Assembly: GCA_017417585.1 (NCBI GenBank)
Contig: JAFPYX010000025.1
Coordinates: 1-64,000 of the forward strand
Length of the DNA: 64,000 nucleotides
Direction: 5' to 3'
DNA from: Victivallales bacterium
Lineage (GTDB): Bacteria > Verrucomicrobiota > Lentisphaeria > Oligosphaerales > Oligosphaeraceae
The position numbers and the translations under genes were made by a program. Below are positions 16,034-24,666 of the stretch, in pieces; the first letter of the stretch is position 1, and every line of letters starts with the position of its first letter. Below the pieces are notes generated by a model. It searched no databases, was not told where the DNA came from, and was given only the letters and a program-made list of their open reading frames with translations.

Positions 16034-18933
16034 TTCAACGTCCAGTGCAAGACGAACAGAGGTTGCTCTGTAACAGTCTGGACGAGCTTCTTTTTCAGTG
16101 CGGAAAGAATTTGTGCACGTTTGGCTTCGGCGGCATCCTCCACGGCATCAATGTTACGACGTGCCTTGGAAAGTTTTTTCTCCAATTGCGCAGCCAGTTC
16201 CGTTGCCTCTGTCTGTTCCGTCAAATTGGCTGCATTTTCGATGGCGCGCCTGGCCGCCTTAAGTTCGGCACGAATGGTGTCAACGGTATGCTGCGCTGCC
16301 TTCACCTGGTCATCCTGCCAGCGTTCCAATTGTGCCTGGCGTTCTTTGAAAAGTTTGTTGGATGTCTCCAGCTCTCGTTGTGCCGTGGCATTGGAGAGCA
16401 AAGACGCCTCCTTTTGCAGACGTGCTTCCACGTCTGGGGTAATACTGTGAGGCTCTCCCATGGCGCCATCCAGGCTGAAGAATTGTTCCAGAACATCCGT
16501 TGGAATGCTTTGCCTGTCTTCCGTGAAACCGGAGAAGAGAAGAGAATCTTCCGTGTCGATTCCTTCGGCGATTCGCTTGTTCAGAAACATCCAGCCGGAT
16601 TTTCCCTTCATTTGCTCCAGCACGGATATTTTCCCATGATAACCGGAAATGTCAAATGTCACATCGCACACAGGCGGATGAAGCTGAGATGCTGCATTTA
16701 GGCACCAATTGCCCAATTCACAGTTGGTACGATAAATGTGGCCGTACTCCTTATTCTCTCCTTTGTCCTCATTTCTTCGCAAATCCGACTTTGGCTTCAA
16801 TGCATAGAGGCCAGCGGGAATATCTTCCTCTGGAGGTTGACGCAAAGTGAAGGTCAATGCTTCGTCATTGAAATCCGCACGTTCTTTCAGCATGAATTCT
16901 GTAAGACGCCAGAATTTGCGACCATATTCACCTAGGCAATCCAGCGCCTCGTCATAGTCGATTTTCAGGATTTGACGTACCGAATCGTCAAAGTTTTCCA
17001 GTACCTGGCGTCGCGTCTGCCGCATTTTGTCATTGATTTCCGCTTCAAGTTCGGCCTGAAGCTGGTCAAATCTCGCCTGGATTTCCTCCTCTGTGCGACA
17101 TTGTTGGTAGAGCTCCAAAATCTTGCGCTCCAGTCCAACGCCGCTTTCCAACTGGCCAAGCACTTCATCGGAAGCTCCGAATACCCCATTGAACAACCGG
17201 AATTTGCTCGTCAGCAATTCATAGACACGTTTATCGGCTGCATTCCTTTCATTGAGGAAGTTGATGACGACCACGTCGTGTTTCTGCCCATACCGATGGC
17301 AACGGCCAATCCGCTGTTCGATGCGCTGCGGATTCCACGGCAGGTCATAATTGATGACAAGAGAACAGAACTGCAGGTTGATTCCTTCTGCTCCGGCTTC
17401 AGTCGAAATCATGATTTTTGCCTTGGTGCGGAAGTTCTCCACCAAGGCATGGCGCATCATGATGGCCTTGCTGCCTTCCGTATTCACTTCTGAATTATAG
17501 CGGTTGTCGGCCATGAACTCCGTATAAATCATTTCGGCAACAGGGTCTTTCTTGCCGCCGCCTGAATAGCAGACAACTTGTCCTTTGTATCCATGCTGCT
17601 CAAGATAGGTTCGCAGATAGTACATGGAGCGACGTGATTCCGTGAAGATGACCGTTTTCTCCTCTGCGCCTAGTTCGCGCATTTTGGTCCAGCCTTGCTG
17701 CAGTGCAGTCAACAGGCTTTCCGTTTTCGTGTCCACAGTGACGTCATACGTCATGTGGATAAAGTGGTCCAGTTCATCTATCTCCTTCTGGAGTTTCTTC
17801 ATGTCAATAACTTTGTGATTTTCTTCAGGAGGCTCTTCATCCTCCACTTCATCATCCAGAAGTTCGGTTTCGTCAAGATAATCATCCAGTGCATCCACGT
17901 CCAGCAAGACATCTTCTGGAATGTCCTCATCTTTGTTTTCGTCCCGCAAGGCAATCAATCTGGCCTTGATTGCCTCCAAAGTACTACGCAATGCGTTCGT
18001 GCTGGATGCCAAAAGCTTTCGCACGACGAGTGTAATCAACTGGCGTTGCCCCTGGGGGAAGGCATAGCAGTCCTGTTGTTGAAGAAAACGAGATACAGCA
18101 TCATAGAGTCTTTGCTCTGCTTCCTGGGGGATAAAACGCATGGTAAGCAGGCGGCGTTCTGTATAGCGGATGTATTCCGCCACATCCTTGCGCAGAGTGC
18201 GTCGGCAAAAGGATGCCAGTCGCTTACGTAGCCCTTCGATATCTCCGCCAGCATTGGCATACATGTTACGGAAACTCGGCAGGTCGGGAAACATCTCTTC
18301 GTCAATGAGGGTGGCAATGCCATATAGCTCAGACAACGAGTTCTGCAAAGGGGTTGCTGTGAGAAGAATCTTCCGACGTTCGCTTAAAGCCCAGCGCAGA
18401 CGTTGACCGATTTTGCTGCTTTGACGATATGAATTGCGCAATTTGTGAGCTTCGTCGATTACAACCAGCGACCATTCTATCGCTCGTAAATCTTCCGCCA
18501 TTTTGCTTGCGAAATGATAAGATGTAATGATGATATCATTTGTTGAAAATGGCCTAGGTCTCCCGTTTCGCGTCGCTTGATTATATGACTTGGCATCAAG
18601 TATTGTTGCTCTAAGGTTGAATTTATCCTCCAATTCAACCTGCCATTGCTTACGTAGTGATGCAGGACAAATGACCAGTAAGTGCCGTTTCCTTTCAGCA
18701 TTGAACTGACATAGCACCAAGCCAGCTTCAATCGTTTTTCCAAGACCAACTTCATCGGCAAGCAGAACCCCTTTGGAAATTGGAGAATGCATCGCAAATA
18801 GGGCAGCTTCAACCTGATGCGGGTTTAAATCCACCGATGCGTCAAAGAGGGATTGACTCAGACGCTCCAGCCCCTCTCCACCACGACGCGTTAGCTCGTT
18901 GGCAAAATAAATTGCATGGAAAGGAGTAATCAT
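16030..18933 (-). CDS. SNF2-family helicase
   Basis: A 967-residue protein. DEVGLGKTIEAG (60-71) is the Walker A of SNF2 ATPases and VVIDEAHKLRN (157-167) the DEAH box; TATPLQN and the helicase C half with EGINLQFCSLVINYDLPWNP and QRIGRCHRYGQ follow. An acidic insert (DDEVEDEEPPEE) lies between the two lobes. The C-terminal 300 residues are a coiled coil (RAELKAARRAIENAANL). SNF2 proteins of this layout occur in DISARM-like and other methylase-linked defence loci, where they probably translocate on DNA. It overlaps the HTH gene before it and the methyltransferase gene after it by 4 bp each. Confidence 0.9.
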   Translation of the reverse strand: MITPFHAIYFANELTRRGGEGLERLSQSLFDASVDLNPHQVEAALFAMHSPISKGVLLADEVGLGKTIEAGLVLCQFNAERKRHLLVICPASLRKQWQVELEDKFNLRATILDAKSYNQATRNGRPRPFSTNDIIITSYHFASKMAEDLRAIEWSLVVIDEAHKLRNSYRQSSKIGQRLRWALSERRKILLTATPLQNSLSELYGIATLIDEEMFPDLPSFRNMYANAGGDIEGLRKRLASFCRRTLRKDVAEYIRYTERRLLTMRFIPQEAEQRLYDAVSRFLQQQDCYAFPQGQRQLITLVVRKLLASSTNALRSTLEAIKARLIALRDENKDEDIPEDVLLDVDALDDYLDETELLDDEVEDEEPPEENHKVIDMKKLQKEIDELDHFIHMTYDVTVDTKTESLLTALQQGWTKMRELGAEEKTVIFTESRRSMYYLRTYLEQHGYKGQVVCYSGGGKKDPVAEMIYTEFMADNRYNSEVNTEGSKAIMMRHALVENFRTKAKIMISTEAGAEGINLQFCSLVINYDLPWNPQRIEQRIGRCHRYGQKHDVVVINFLNERNAADKRVYELLTSKFRLFNGVFGASDEVLGQLESGVGLERKILELYQQCRTEEEIQARFDQLQAELEAEINDKMRQTRRQVLENFDDSVRQILKIDYDEALDCLGEYGRKFWRLTEFMLKERADFNDEALTFTLRQPPEEDIPAGLYALKPKSDLRRNEDKGENKEYGHIYRTNCELGNWCLNAASQLHPPVCDVTFDISGYHGKISVLEQMKGKSGWMFLNKRIAEGIDTEDSLLFSGFTEDRQSIPTDVLEQFFSLDGAMGEPHSITPDVEARLQKEASLLSNATAQRELETSNKLFKERQAQLERWQDDQVKAAQHTVDTIRAELKAARRAIENAANLTEQTEATELAAQLEKKLSKARRNIDAVEDAAEAKRAQILSALKKKLVQTVTEQPLFVLHWTLK

Positions 18934-19139
18934 GGCTGCTCTTCAATATGGAGGGGCGAACGACGCTTCTGGATGCTATCCAACCATGTATCGACTTCCT
19001 CTTTTCTAAACAACCATTTCTTCCCGATTCGAACAGCAGGCATCTGCTTGGTTTCTATCCAACGGTAGATAGTATCTTTGCTGACGTTCAAATACTTTCC
19101 GACGTCTTCAACTTTCCATAGACTTTCGTCAGAATTCAT
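18930..19139 (-). CDS. Excisionase-type helix-turn-helix protein, first gene of defence operon
   Basis: A 69-residue protein of the HTH_17/MerR-like excisionase family: LWKVEDVGKYLNVSKDTIYR, RWIETKQMPAVRIGKKW and FRKEEVDTWL match the family pattern end to end. AGGAA lies 10 bp before the ATG. Its stop overlaps the SNF2 start by 4 bp, so it is co-translated with the defence genes rather than with an integrase. It could be the operon's own regulator or a DNA-targeting subunit; no integrase gene is present in the window. Confidence 0.85.
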   Translation of the reverse strand: MNSDESLWKVEDVGKYLNVSKDTIYRWIETKQMPAVRIGKKWLFRKEEVDTWLDSIQKRRSPLHIEEQP

Positions 19140-19185
19140 TGCTGATGTTTCCTGCGTTAAAAATCAATTGAAACAAATGTAACAT

Positions 19186-19213
19186 AATATATATTTAGCA
19201 TTGAAAATCCCAA
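19186..19213 (-). promoter_or_regulatory. Probable promoter of defence operon
   Basis: On the minus strand TTGGGA and TATATT lie 16 bp apart, with the second box about 47 bp before the start codon of the HTH gene. The surroundings are very AT-rich. Only one start region is needed, because no other gap in the ten-gene operon exceeds 18 bp. Confidence 0.4.
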
Positions 19214-19316
19214 GCCCCTAATCGTCATTCTTTTTGGATTCTGCCTTATTTTGCTATTTATTACTATTTATTGCTATAATGACAGGCAAAAATCTTTGTT
19301 TCTTAGTGGTTTCAGT

Positions 19317-19365
19317 AAACAGCACACCCGCCAAATGGGCGAAGCCATTGGCGGGCACGCTGTTT
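19317..19365. repeat. Long imperfect hairpin upstream of defence operon
   Basis: AAACAGCACACCCGCCAA (19317-19334) pairs with TTGGCGGGCACGCTGTTT (19348-19365) with two mismatches around a 13-base loop. It is in the 630-bp gene-free gap between the HTH gene and the DUF4143 ATPase gene and may be a terminator or a REP-like element. Apart from this stem, the terminator at 19539 and the promoter, nothing recognisable was seen in that gap. Confidence 0.5.
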
Positions 19366-19538
19366 GCAATCTTCAAACTGTTTTTCACTCTCAATAGTTG
19401 TCATGATTTGTCAATGTTTGGCATGTTTTGCTGGCAGGTGTCCATGTGGGCCATGCGGGAAGTGCGTCAATGCGAAAAACGGCCCCCTTTGAGGGGCTTT
19501 TGCCATTCATGGATATAGATCCCTGAAAATACCTTCGT

Positions 19539-19572
19539 GCCCGAGGGGGGCTCCCTGGGAGCCTTTTCGGGC
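19539..19572. terminator. Nested stem-loop, probable terminator
   Basis: GCCCGA and TCGGGC enclose GGCTCCC-T-GGGAGCC, followed by TTTT on the plus strand. It lies 200 bp beyond the stop of the DUF4143 ATPase gene and can end transcription coming from that side. Confidence 0.5.
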
Positions 19573-19770
19573 ATTTCAACTCAAAACCGACCCGTTTTTT
19601 GCTTCCCGCGGAGCGTTCTCTGAAAGCCCTCGCTGTTGGGCTGAAAACGACGATGCGGTCATTTCCCGCCGCTGCTCAACGGGACCCTTTCTTGACGCGT
19701 CGGACGGTATGCTTGGAAAAATAAGGCTGAGCGTTTCTGTGCAGGGGAAGTGGTCGTTAGCAGCATCATA

Positions 19771-20964
19771 TCATCCGAGCAGCCAGTCCAAGGCATTGAG
19801 TTTGCGGATGCCGTCGATGTTGTCGGCGGGGTCTTCGTCCAGGGTGAGGAGGAACTTGGGATGATGGTCGCGGATTTTGCCGAAAGGTGCGAGTTCTCGC
19901 TCCAGGGTTGCGTGGTCGCGGACGGTGGCGGCGACCTGGTAGTATTCCGTCCCGTTGGCGTTTTCCGCCACGAAATCCACCTCCAGGGAACCGACCTTGC
20001 CGATATGCACCTTGTATCCGCGACGGAGCAACTCCAGGAAAACGACATTCTCCAGGATGTGGCCGACGTCCTGCGAACGCCCTGAAAGGAGATGTCGGCG
20101 GAGACCGACATCCACCACGTAGTACTTCTCCAATGTCTTCAGCAACTGCTTGCCCTTCACATCGTATCTCTCCGCCTTGTAGATGAGGAAACATTCCAGC
20201 AACGCGTCCAAATACCTCTCGATGGTCCTCGAATCGGACTTGCGTCCGTCGGAGGTCAGCGCTCCGGCGATTTTCCGCGTAGAGAGTTCGCTGCCGATGC
20301 TGTCGAACACGAACTTCGTCACGCTGTCCAGCATCAGCGGGTCGGGGATTTTCCGCCTCTGGGCGATGTCCTTCAGGAGGATGGTGTTGTAGAGTCCCTC
20401 AAGGTAGTCCTCCAGTTCCCGTGGCGTGTCCAGCAATTCTCCTGCGTATGGGAAGGAGCTTTTGCCGACATATTCGGCATACAGGCGTGAGCGTTCCCCA
20501 TCTCCGCGCATTTCCACAAATTCACGGAACGACAGCGGGAGCATCTTGATCTCCACATAGCGTCCCGAAAGCAGGGTGGCAATTTCGTGGGAGAGGAGAT
20601 TCGCATTTGAGCCAGTGATATAGATGTCCACGTCAGGGCGAATGTAGATGCTGTCGATGACCTCGGGAAAATCCTCGCACAACTGCACCTCGTCCACGAA
20701 CACGTATGTCATCTCGCCTGGTTTCAGCCTGTCCTTGATGTACGAATGGAGGGCGTCGGGATTCCGCAACGGCTTGTTGTCCCTGTCCTCGAGGTTCACC
20801 GACACGATGCGTTCCGCCGGAACCCCCTGGGTTTGCAACCACTCCTGGAACATCTCCAAAAGGAACGATTTTCCACATCGGCGCACGCCAGTGACGACCT
20901 TGATGACCTGCTTGGCGCGCCAGCCACGCAGACGTTCCATGTATTCCCTGCGCTCTATCTTCAT
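19771..20964 (-). CDS. AAA_14/DUF4143-family ATPase
   Basis: A 397-residue protein. VVTGVRRCGKSFLLEMF (about 24-40) is the Walker A, YVFVDEVQLCEDF near 112 the Walker B, and DIYITGSNANLLS near 140 the sensor motif of AAA_14. The C-terminal half carries the DUF4143 pattern, with VDVGLRRHLL, GHILENVVFLELLRRGY and VDFVAENANG; the last resembles the E-x-D-F part of a PD-(D/E)xK fold. These ATPases are common in accessory regions of anaerobes and their role is unknown. A second intact member is at 23276-24529 and a remnant at 53192. Two palindromes lie upstream. Confidence 0.9.
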   Translation of the reverse strand: MKIERREYMERLRGWRAKQVIKVVTGVRRCGKSFLLEMFQEWLQTQGVPAERIVSVNLEDRDNKPLRNPDALHSYIKDRLKPGEMTYVFVDEVQLCEDFPEVIDSIYIRPDVDIYITGSNANLLSHEIATLLSGRYVEIKMLPLSFREFVEMRGDGERSRLYAEYVGKSSFPYAGELLDTPRELEDYLEGLYNTILLKDIAQRRKIPDPLMLDSVTKFVFDSIGSELSTRKIAGALTSDGRKSDSRTIERYLDALLECFLIYKAERYDVKGKQLLKTLEKYYVVDVGLRRHLLSGRSQDVGHILENVVFLELLRRGYKVHIGKVGSLEVDFVAENANGTEYYQVAATVRDHATLERELAPFGKIRDHHPKFLLTLDEDPADNIDGIRKLNALDWLLG

Positions 20965-21033
20965 TTGACCTCTCCTGTTGATGATTTTGCTGATATTGTC
21001 CTAATATACCCCAAAAACTTTAAAAATCAACAT

Positions 21034-21097
21034 AGTTTGTGGAATCAATAACACAAACTTTGTATTTTTAATGACTTTGTGTTGCCGATAACACAAA
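21034..21097. promoter_or_regulatory. Paired palindromes upstream of DUF4143 ATPase gene
   Basis: AGTTTGTG (21034-21041) pairs with CACAAACT (21052-21059), and TTTGTGTT (21076-21083) pairs with AACACAAA (21090-21097). Four copies of one TTTGTG-type half-site in alternating orientation sit 70-135 bp before the ATPase start, which is how operator pairs look. Confidence 0.5.
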
Positions 21098-21196
21098 CCT
21101 ATTGGCTTTTTCGGGCGGGGGGATAGCGTGCCCGTCGCTCTCGCTGATATCATCCCGCCACCCTTTCAGGGTTCGAGTTTTTGGGGGCGTCTGCGC

Positions 21197-21325
21197 CACG
21201 TCGGGCTTCGTGTCCTCAACCAATTCTCGGATGTTTTGCAAAAACGGCGTGAAATGCTGCTGGTGCATCACGTCAATGGCGTCATTCATCCGCAGATGTA
21301 GGTCGGAAAGGCAGAGAATCTTCAT
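21197..21325 (-). pseudogene. Truncated metallophosphoesterase start
   Basis: From the ATG at 21325 the frame reads MKILCLSDLHLRMNDAIDVM and then TPFLQNIRELVEDTKPDV. SDLHL with a following helix and KPDV strand is the first metal-binding motif of calcineurin-like phosphoesterases. The protein should continue for 200 or more residues with further motifs, but after about 43 residues the frame reads low-complexity sequence and stops. It is a 5' fragment; the rest is absent. Confidence 0.55.
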
Positions 21326-21359
21326 TTGTTTTCCGTTAGAAAGATGTTGAAATTCAATT

Positions 21360-21551
21360 TTATGAGGAAGCCTCGTTTTCATTGCCAGAGGACTCGTTTT
21401 CAGGAGGGCCCCACATTTCCTTGTAGAACATGATGTAATCAGTTATGGATACAGGATATAGCGGATAATAGTACCGATATAGCCTCTTGAATAGTCGTAG
21501 CATTTTCTCATGACAGGCGAAATCCAATAGATGGTCTAGGCATTGCTCCAC
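21360..21551 (-). CDS. Small hypothetical protein
   Basis: A 63-residue frame from a GTG, with RLYRYYYPLYPVSITDYIMF as its most distinctive part and an acidic, low-complexity tail (ENESSGNENE). It lies in the same reading frame as the membrane protein gene that ends at 21609, beyond that gene's TAG, and ends 35 bp before the phosphoesterase fragment. No family recognised; it may itself be the end of a decayed gene. Confidence 0.4.
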   Translation of the reverse strand: MEQCLDHLLDFACHEKMLRLFKRLYRYYYPLYPVSITDYIMFYKEMWGPPENESSGNENEASS

Positions 21552-21608
21552 TTCGTTCAGACTGGCCTGTTTGGTACAAAGTTCCTTGCGACGGCATCTC
21601 GCAGCGGC

Positions 21609-22145
21609 CTAAACCTCCTCTTGAAAAGGCGCGACACCAAATTCCTCCTGCAACACGATGGCCATCGGAATGCCGAGCACAATCGGGAAGATCACTTCGT
21701 TCCCAAGCACAATACAGGCGAACAAAACGGCATTCACATCCGAATAGGCAAATGCGACTGCTGGAGTTATGATGAGGGCTTCCAGGAAGGCGGCGAGAAC
21801 GATCACCACCGTATGGAAGAGCAGGTCTGGAATCGTCCTCAGTGCGAACGGATGCCTGCCATAGCGCCTCCAGAGAAACCAGACTGCGCACGGGCCGAGG
21901 AAATTTGCCGCGAAGCCCGCTAGGGAAGACCAGCGCAGGGCATTGTCGAGGAGGTCGGAAACCAGATTTCCGCAGGCGTTGGCCAGGCAGCCGACGGGGC
22001 CGTAGAAGACGCCGTATATCGCGGCGAGCGCGCTGACCGGCCGCACATTCGTGAAGCCGGGAATCAGGTTCATCGCCTTGAAGGGGATGGCAAAAAGCAG
22101 ATAGACGGCCAGCAACAGGATGAAATTGCGCAACTGACGCTTCAT
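21609..22145 (-). CDS. Integral membrane protein, ECF-type substrate-binding (S) component-like
   Basis: A 178-residue protein with about five hydrophobic segments (LLAVYLLFAIPFKAM, ALAAIYGVFYGPVGCL, FAANFLGPCAVWFL, VVIVLAAFLEALII, LFACIVLGNEVIFPIV). The GxYGVFYGPVGCLANACGN loop is the kind found in S components of energy-coupling-factor vitamin transporters. Its start overlaps the end of the EamA gene by 4 bp, so the two are co-translated. The substrate cannot be told, and no ECF ATPase or T component is nearby. Confidence 0.6.
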   Translation of the reverse strand: MKRQLRNFILLLAVYLLFAIPFKAMNLIPGFTNVRPVSALAAIYGVFYGPVGCLANACGNLVSDLLDNALRWSSLAGFAANFLGPCAVWFLWRRYGRHPFALRTIPDLLFHTVVIVLAAFLEALIITPAVAFAYSDVNAVLFACIVLGNEVIFPIVLGIPMAIVLQEEFGVAPFQEEV

Positions 22146-23056
22146 TTTCCGGCCTCCCGCTGTACCCGCTTCCCTCGGATGTCAATGATTTCCGCCAGAC
22201 TGCCGCAAAGGACCAGGACCGCCCCCAGCACGACTGTCGGCGTCAGATGGACTGGCGTGATTACGCTGGCAGGCAGGATTAGTCCCCAGACCATGGAAAA
22301 GACAATCTCCAGCGAATAGACGACGGTTGCGTTCGTGGCGGTCACATGCTTCAAGGCGATGATGTTGAGGGACAGCGCGATGGCCTCGATGAAATAGGAG
22401 TAAATGGCCCACGAGGCGACCAGCGCCCGCGACAGGGGCAGCCCGAAAAACAGACGTGGGTCCTGCCAAAGCCAGCCGAACAGGGCGAACACTCCCGTGA
22501 AGAGTTCCAGAAGGATGGCGATGGCGAGAGGGTCGTGTCTTTTGGCCATGTCGGCCAGAACGACGATGAGTACCGCCCTCAGCAGGCAGCCCCCGCCCAT
22601 CAGGGCAAGTCCGGGCAGCTGCTCGCCGCGCAGCGAAGGCCCCAGCGCAAAGATGATGCCCAGGCCGACAAGCACCACGGAAAGCAGGGTCTCCAGCCCG
22701 ATACGCCGACGGAAGCTCAGCAGCACGACTGGCAGGATGACCACGGTCATGCAAAAGGTGAACGCCCCCGAGGCGATGTCAAATGACTTGATTCCGCAGA
22801 GGTACATTGTGTTGTATGAGGCGCTCAACGCGGCAAGGAACGCGGTCTTCAGAATCAGGCGGCAGCCATCACTGCGCAGCGCCGTCAGCCCACGCCGATG
22901 AAAGGCGATAAAGAGCAGGAACGCCCCTGCAAGCGAAGTCACGCAAGCGGTCGCGAATGTCGGGATGCCTTCCGGAATGCAGGCATAGAGCACGACCTCC
23001 ATGGACCAGCACAAGGTCACGCAGAGAAGGCAGATATTGGCTTGAAGACGATTCAT
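22142..23056 (-). CDS. DMT-superfamily (EamA-like) transporter
   Basis: A 304-residue protein from the ATG at 23056 (an upstream TTG frame is less likely). Ten hydrophobic helices are visible in two similar halves, the layout of EamA transporters of the drug/metabolite superfamily, which export small molecules across the inner membrane. ATNATVVYSLEIVFSMVWG near the ninth helix fits the family. It is followed by the ECF-like gene with a 4-bp overlap. A conserved short leader frame ends 10 bp before its start. Confidence 0.8.
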   Translation of the reverse strand: MNRLQANICLLCVTLCWSMEVVLYACIPEGIPTFATACVTSLAGAFLLFIAFHRRGLTALRSDGCRLILKTAFLAALSASYNTMYLCGIKSFDIASGAFTFCMTVVILPVVLLSFRRRIGLETLLSVVLVGLGIIFALGPSLRGEQLPGLALMGGGCLLRAVLIVVLADMAKRHDPLAIAILLELFTGVFALFGWLWQDPRLFFGLPLSRALVASWAIYSYFIEAIALSLNIIALKHVTATNATVVYSLEIVFSMVWGLILPASVITPVHLTPTVVLGAVLVLCGSLAEIIDIRGKRVQREAGK

Positions 23057-23066
23057 GCGGGGATGC

Positions 23067-23156
23067 TTACAAGGATTCAGTTGTCGGAATCGAAGAATGC
23101 TCTGCAACTGAGAAGCCTTGGCTGTCCCAGAAGAAGATTTTACGGAGGAGGTTCAT
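23067..23156 (-). CDS. 29-residue leader frame of the KIFFWDAP type (copy 1)
   Basis: Reads MNLLRKIFFWDSQGF and ends 10 bp before the EamA start codon. Its sequence and the preceding GCACCAATTAGCAGATAC are shared with the copy at 27257; related frames occur at 24889 and 26833. It may be a translated upstream peptide, or the 5' remnant of a duplicated gene. No Shine-Dalgarno sequence is obvious here. Confidence 0.45.
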   Translation of the reverse strand: MNLLRKIFFWDSQGFSVAEHSSIPTTESL

Positions 23157-23275
23157 GGTATCTGCTAATTGGTGCTACGCATTGCCATTTCTTAATCTAC
23201 ATTGACTTAAGCGCTTTGTAATCGCGTGGCGCGGGATTGGCCATAAGACAGAAGGAATCAACCGCGATTCTCCCG

Positions 23276-24529
23276 CTACAAATCAAGACTGTCTGGATTC
23301 AGGAGGAAGTCCAGTATGTTCATGATGACATGGCCGTCATTGTTTCTCCACAGCAGGCCGCTGTCCCCTGCAATGACTATTTTCTTGAAAGAGTCATCTA
23401 TATGGCGCAGGGGGCGGTTCTCCTGCTCGATCTTCTCGTCATCGTACATCCTGAATGCGGACTGGATGTAGAATCTCTTGCTGCCTTGGTTGGCGACGAA
23501 ATCGACCTCCAGCCTAGTTCTGGAGTATTTGCCGTCGGGCTGTTTTGCCTGGACGGGAACGATTCCCACATCGACGCTGTAGCCACGCAGCCGGAGTTCA
23601 TTGTAGATGATGTTCTCCATCAGATGGTTCTCCTCCATCTGCCTGTAGTTGAGAAGAGCATTCCGCAGGCCAATGTCCTCGAAATAAAACTTGCAAGGCG
23701 AATCGATGTAATGACGCCCCTTGATGTCGTAGCGTCTGGCGCGATGCAGAAGAAAGGCGTTTTCAAAATACCGTCCGTAAGTGGCGATTGTATTGGGGGA
23801 GAGCGAAACCTGCTTGGCGGACTTGAATGTGTCGGCTATTTTTCGTGGACTGCACAGCGAGCCGACGGACGAGGCCAGGACGCATAGGAGTTCCTGCATT
23901 TCCTCCGAATGGTAGAGCCGGTTCCTTTCCAGAATGTCCTTTAGATAGACCTCCTGGAAAAGGCGTTGCAGATACTCTGCCTTCCCTTCGTGTTTCCGTA
24001 TGGACGCGACCATTGGCAGCCCTCCGTAGGTCAGGTACTCCCGCCAGGCATCCAGCTTCTCCCCGCCGACCGCCGAAAAATATTCATTGAATGAAAGGGG
24101 AAAGAGATGAACCTCGTCGCCGCGTCCGCGGAATTCCGTTATGACATCCGTGGAGAGAAATCTTGAATTGCTTCCCGTCACATAAACATCAAGGTTGTCA
24201 TGATGAAGGAAACTGTTGAGTACCCCCTCGAAGTCATTGACAAACTGAATCTCGTCCAGCAATATGTAGTGCATCCCGCTGTCTTTCACCCTGGAGTAGA
24301 TATAGTCCAACAACGTGTCTGGATCCCGCAGGGGGAGATTCTGGCGATCATCCAGGGCGATTCCAATGATGTGGTCATCCCCTACGCCCGATTCCAGAAG
24401 ATGTCCTCGAAAAAGCCTGAAAAGCAGATATGACTTTCCACACCGTCGTATGCCCGTCACGATTTTTATCATCGTGTTGTGCTTTCTGTCTATGAGCTTC
24501 CGAAGATACAAATTTCGCGGGATCATCAT
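23276..24529 (-). CDS. AAA_14/DUF4143-family ATPase
   Basis: A 417-residue protein from MMIPRNLYLRKL; a start nine codons earlier is possible. KIVTGIRRCGKSYLLFRLF is the Walker A region, YILLDEIQFVNDFEGVL the Walker B, DVYVTGSNSRFLSTDV the sensor and LFPLSFNEYF the family linker. The DUF4143 half shows YFEDIGLRNALLN, HLMENIIYNELRLRGY and LEVDFVANQG. It is a distant paralogue of 19771-20964 and much closer to the remnant at 53192. The function of the family is unknown. A set of inverted half-sites lies directly upstream. Confidence 0.9.
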   Translation of the reverse strand: MMIPRNLYLRKLIDRKHNTMIKIVTGIRRCGKSYLLFRLFRGHLLESGVGDDHIIGIALDDRQNLPLRDPDTLLDYIYSRVKDSGMHYILLDEIQFVNDFEGVLNSFLHHDNLDVYVTGSNSRFLSTDVITEFRGRGDEVHLFPLSFNEYFSAVGGEKLDAWREYLTYGGLPMVASIRKHEGKAEYLQRLFQEVYLKDILERNRLYHSEEMQELLCVLASSVGSLCSPRKIADTFKSAKQVSLSPNTIATYGRYFENAFLLHRARRYDIKGRHYIDSPCKFYFEDIGLRNALLNYRQMEENHLMENIIYNELRLRGYSVDVGIVPVQAKQPDGKYSRTRLEVDFVANQGSKRFYIQSAFRMYDDEKIEQENRPLRHIDDSFKKIVIAGDSGLLWRNNDGHVIMNILDFLLNPDSLDL

Positions 24530-24546
24530 GGATGCGCCCCTCCCTG

Positions 24547-24666
24547 TTTTGAGCATTTTGGCTTTGTTTGCCGTATTTGCTCAAAAAATATAGTGTTGCA
24601 GGAAAACTTTGCCACTCAAACCGTCTCTTTTTTGAGCATTTTTGCCAATAATAGCCAAAATGCTCA
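24547..24666. promoter_or_regulatory. Two inverted-repeat pairs upstream of DUF4143 ATPase gene
   Basis: TTTTGAGCA (24547-24555) faces TTGCTCAAAA (24578-24587), and TGAGCATTTT (24633-24642) faces AAAATGCTCA (24657-24666). All four share a GAGCA half-site. They begin 18 bp before the start codon and look like operators. The half-site differs from that of the other DUF4143 gene. Confidence 0.5.

Noticed and set aside
3515-19139. Assignment of the defence operon to DISARM or BREX
   Set aside because: SNF2 helicase and adenine methylase recall DISARM, but no DUF1998 (DrmB) or PLD (DrmC) gene is in the operon; BREX would need PglZ and BrxC-type genes, which are absent.
19140-19770. tRNA gene or attachment site in the gap upstream of the defence operon
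   Set aside because: The stems at 19317 and 19539 do not fold as a cloverleaf and no T-loop sequence is present; no integrase gene or direct repeats marking an island were found.
21068-21382. Full-length use of the 104-residue frame containing the phosphoesterase start
   Set aside because: Only the first 43 residues after the internal Met look like the enzyme; the rest is not homologous and the frame ends in the operator region of the next gene, so only a fragment is annotated.
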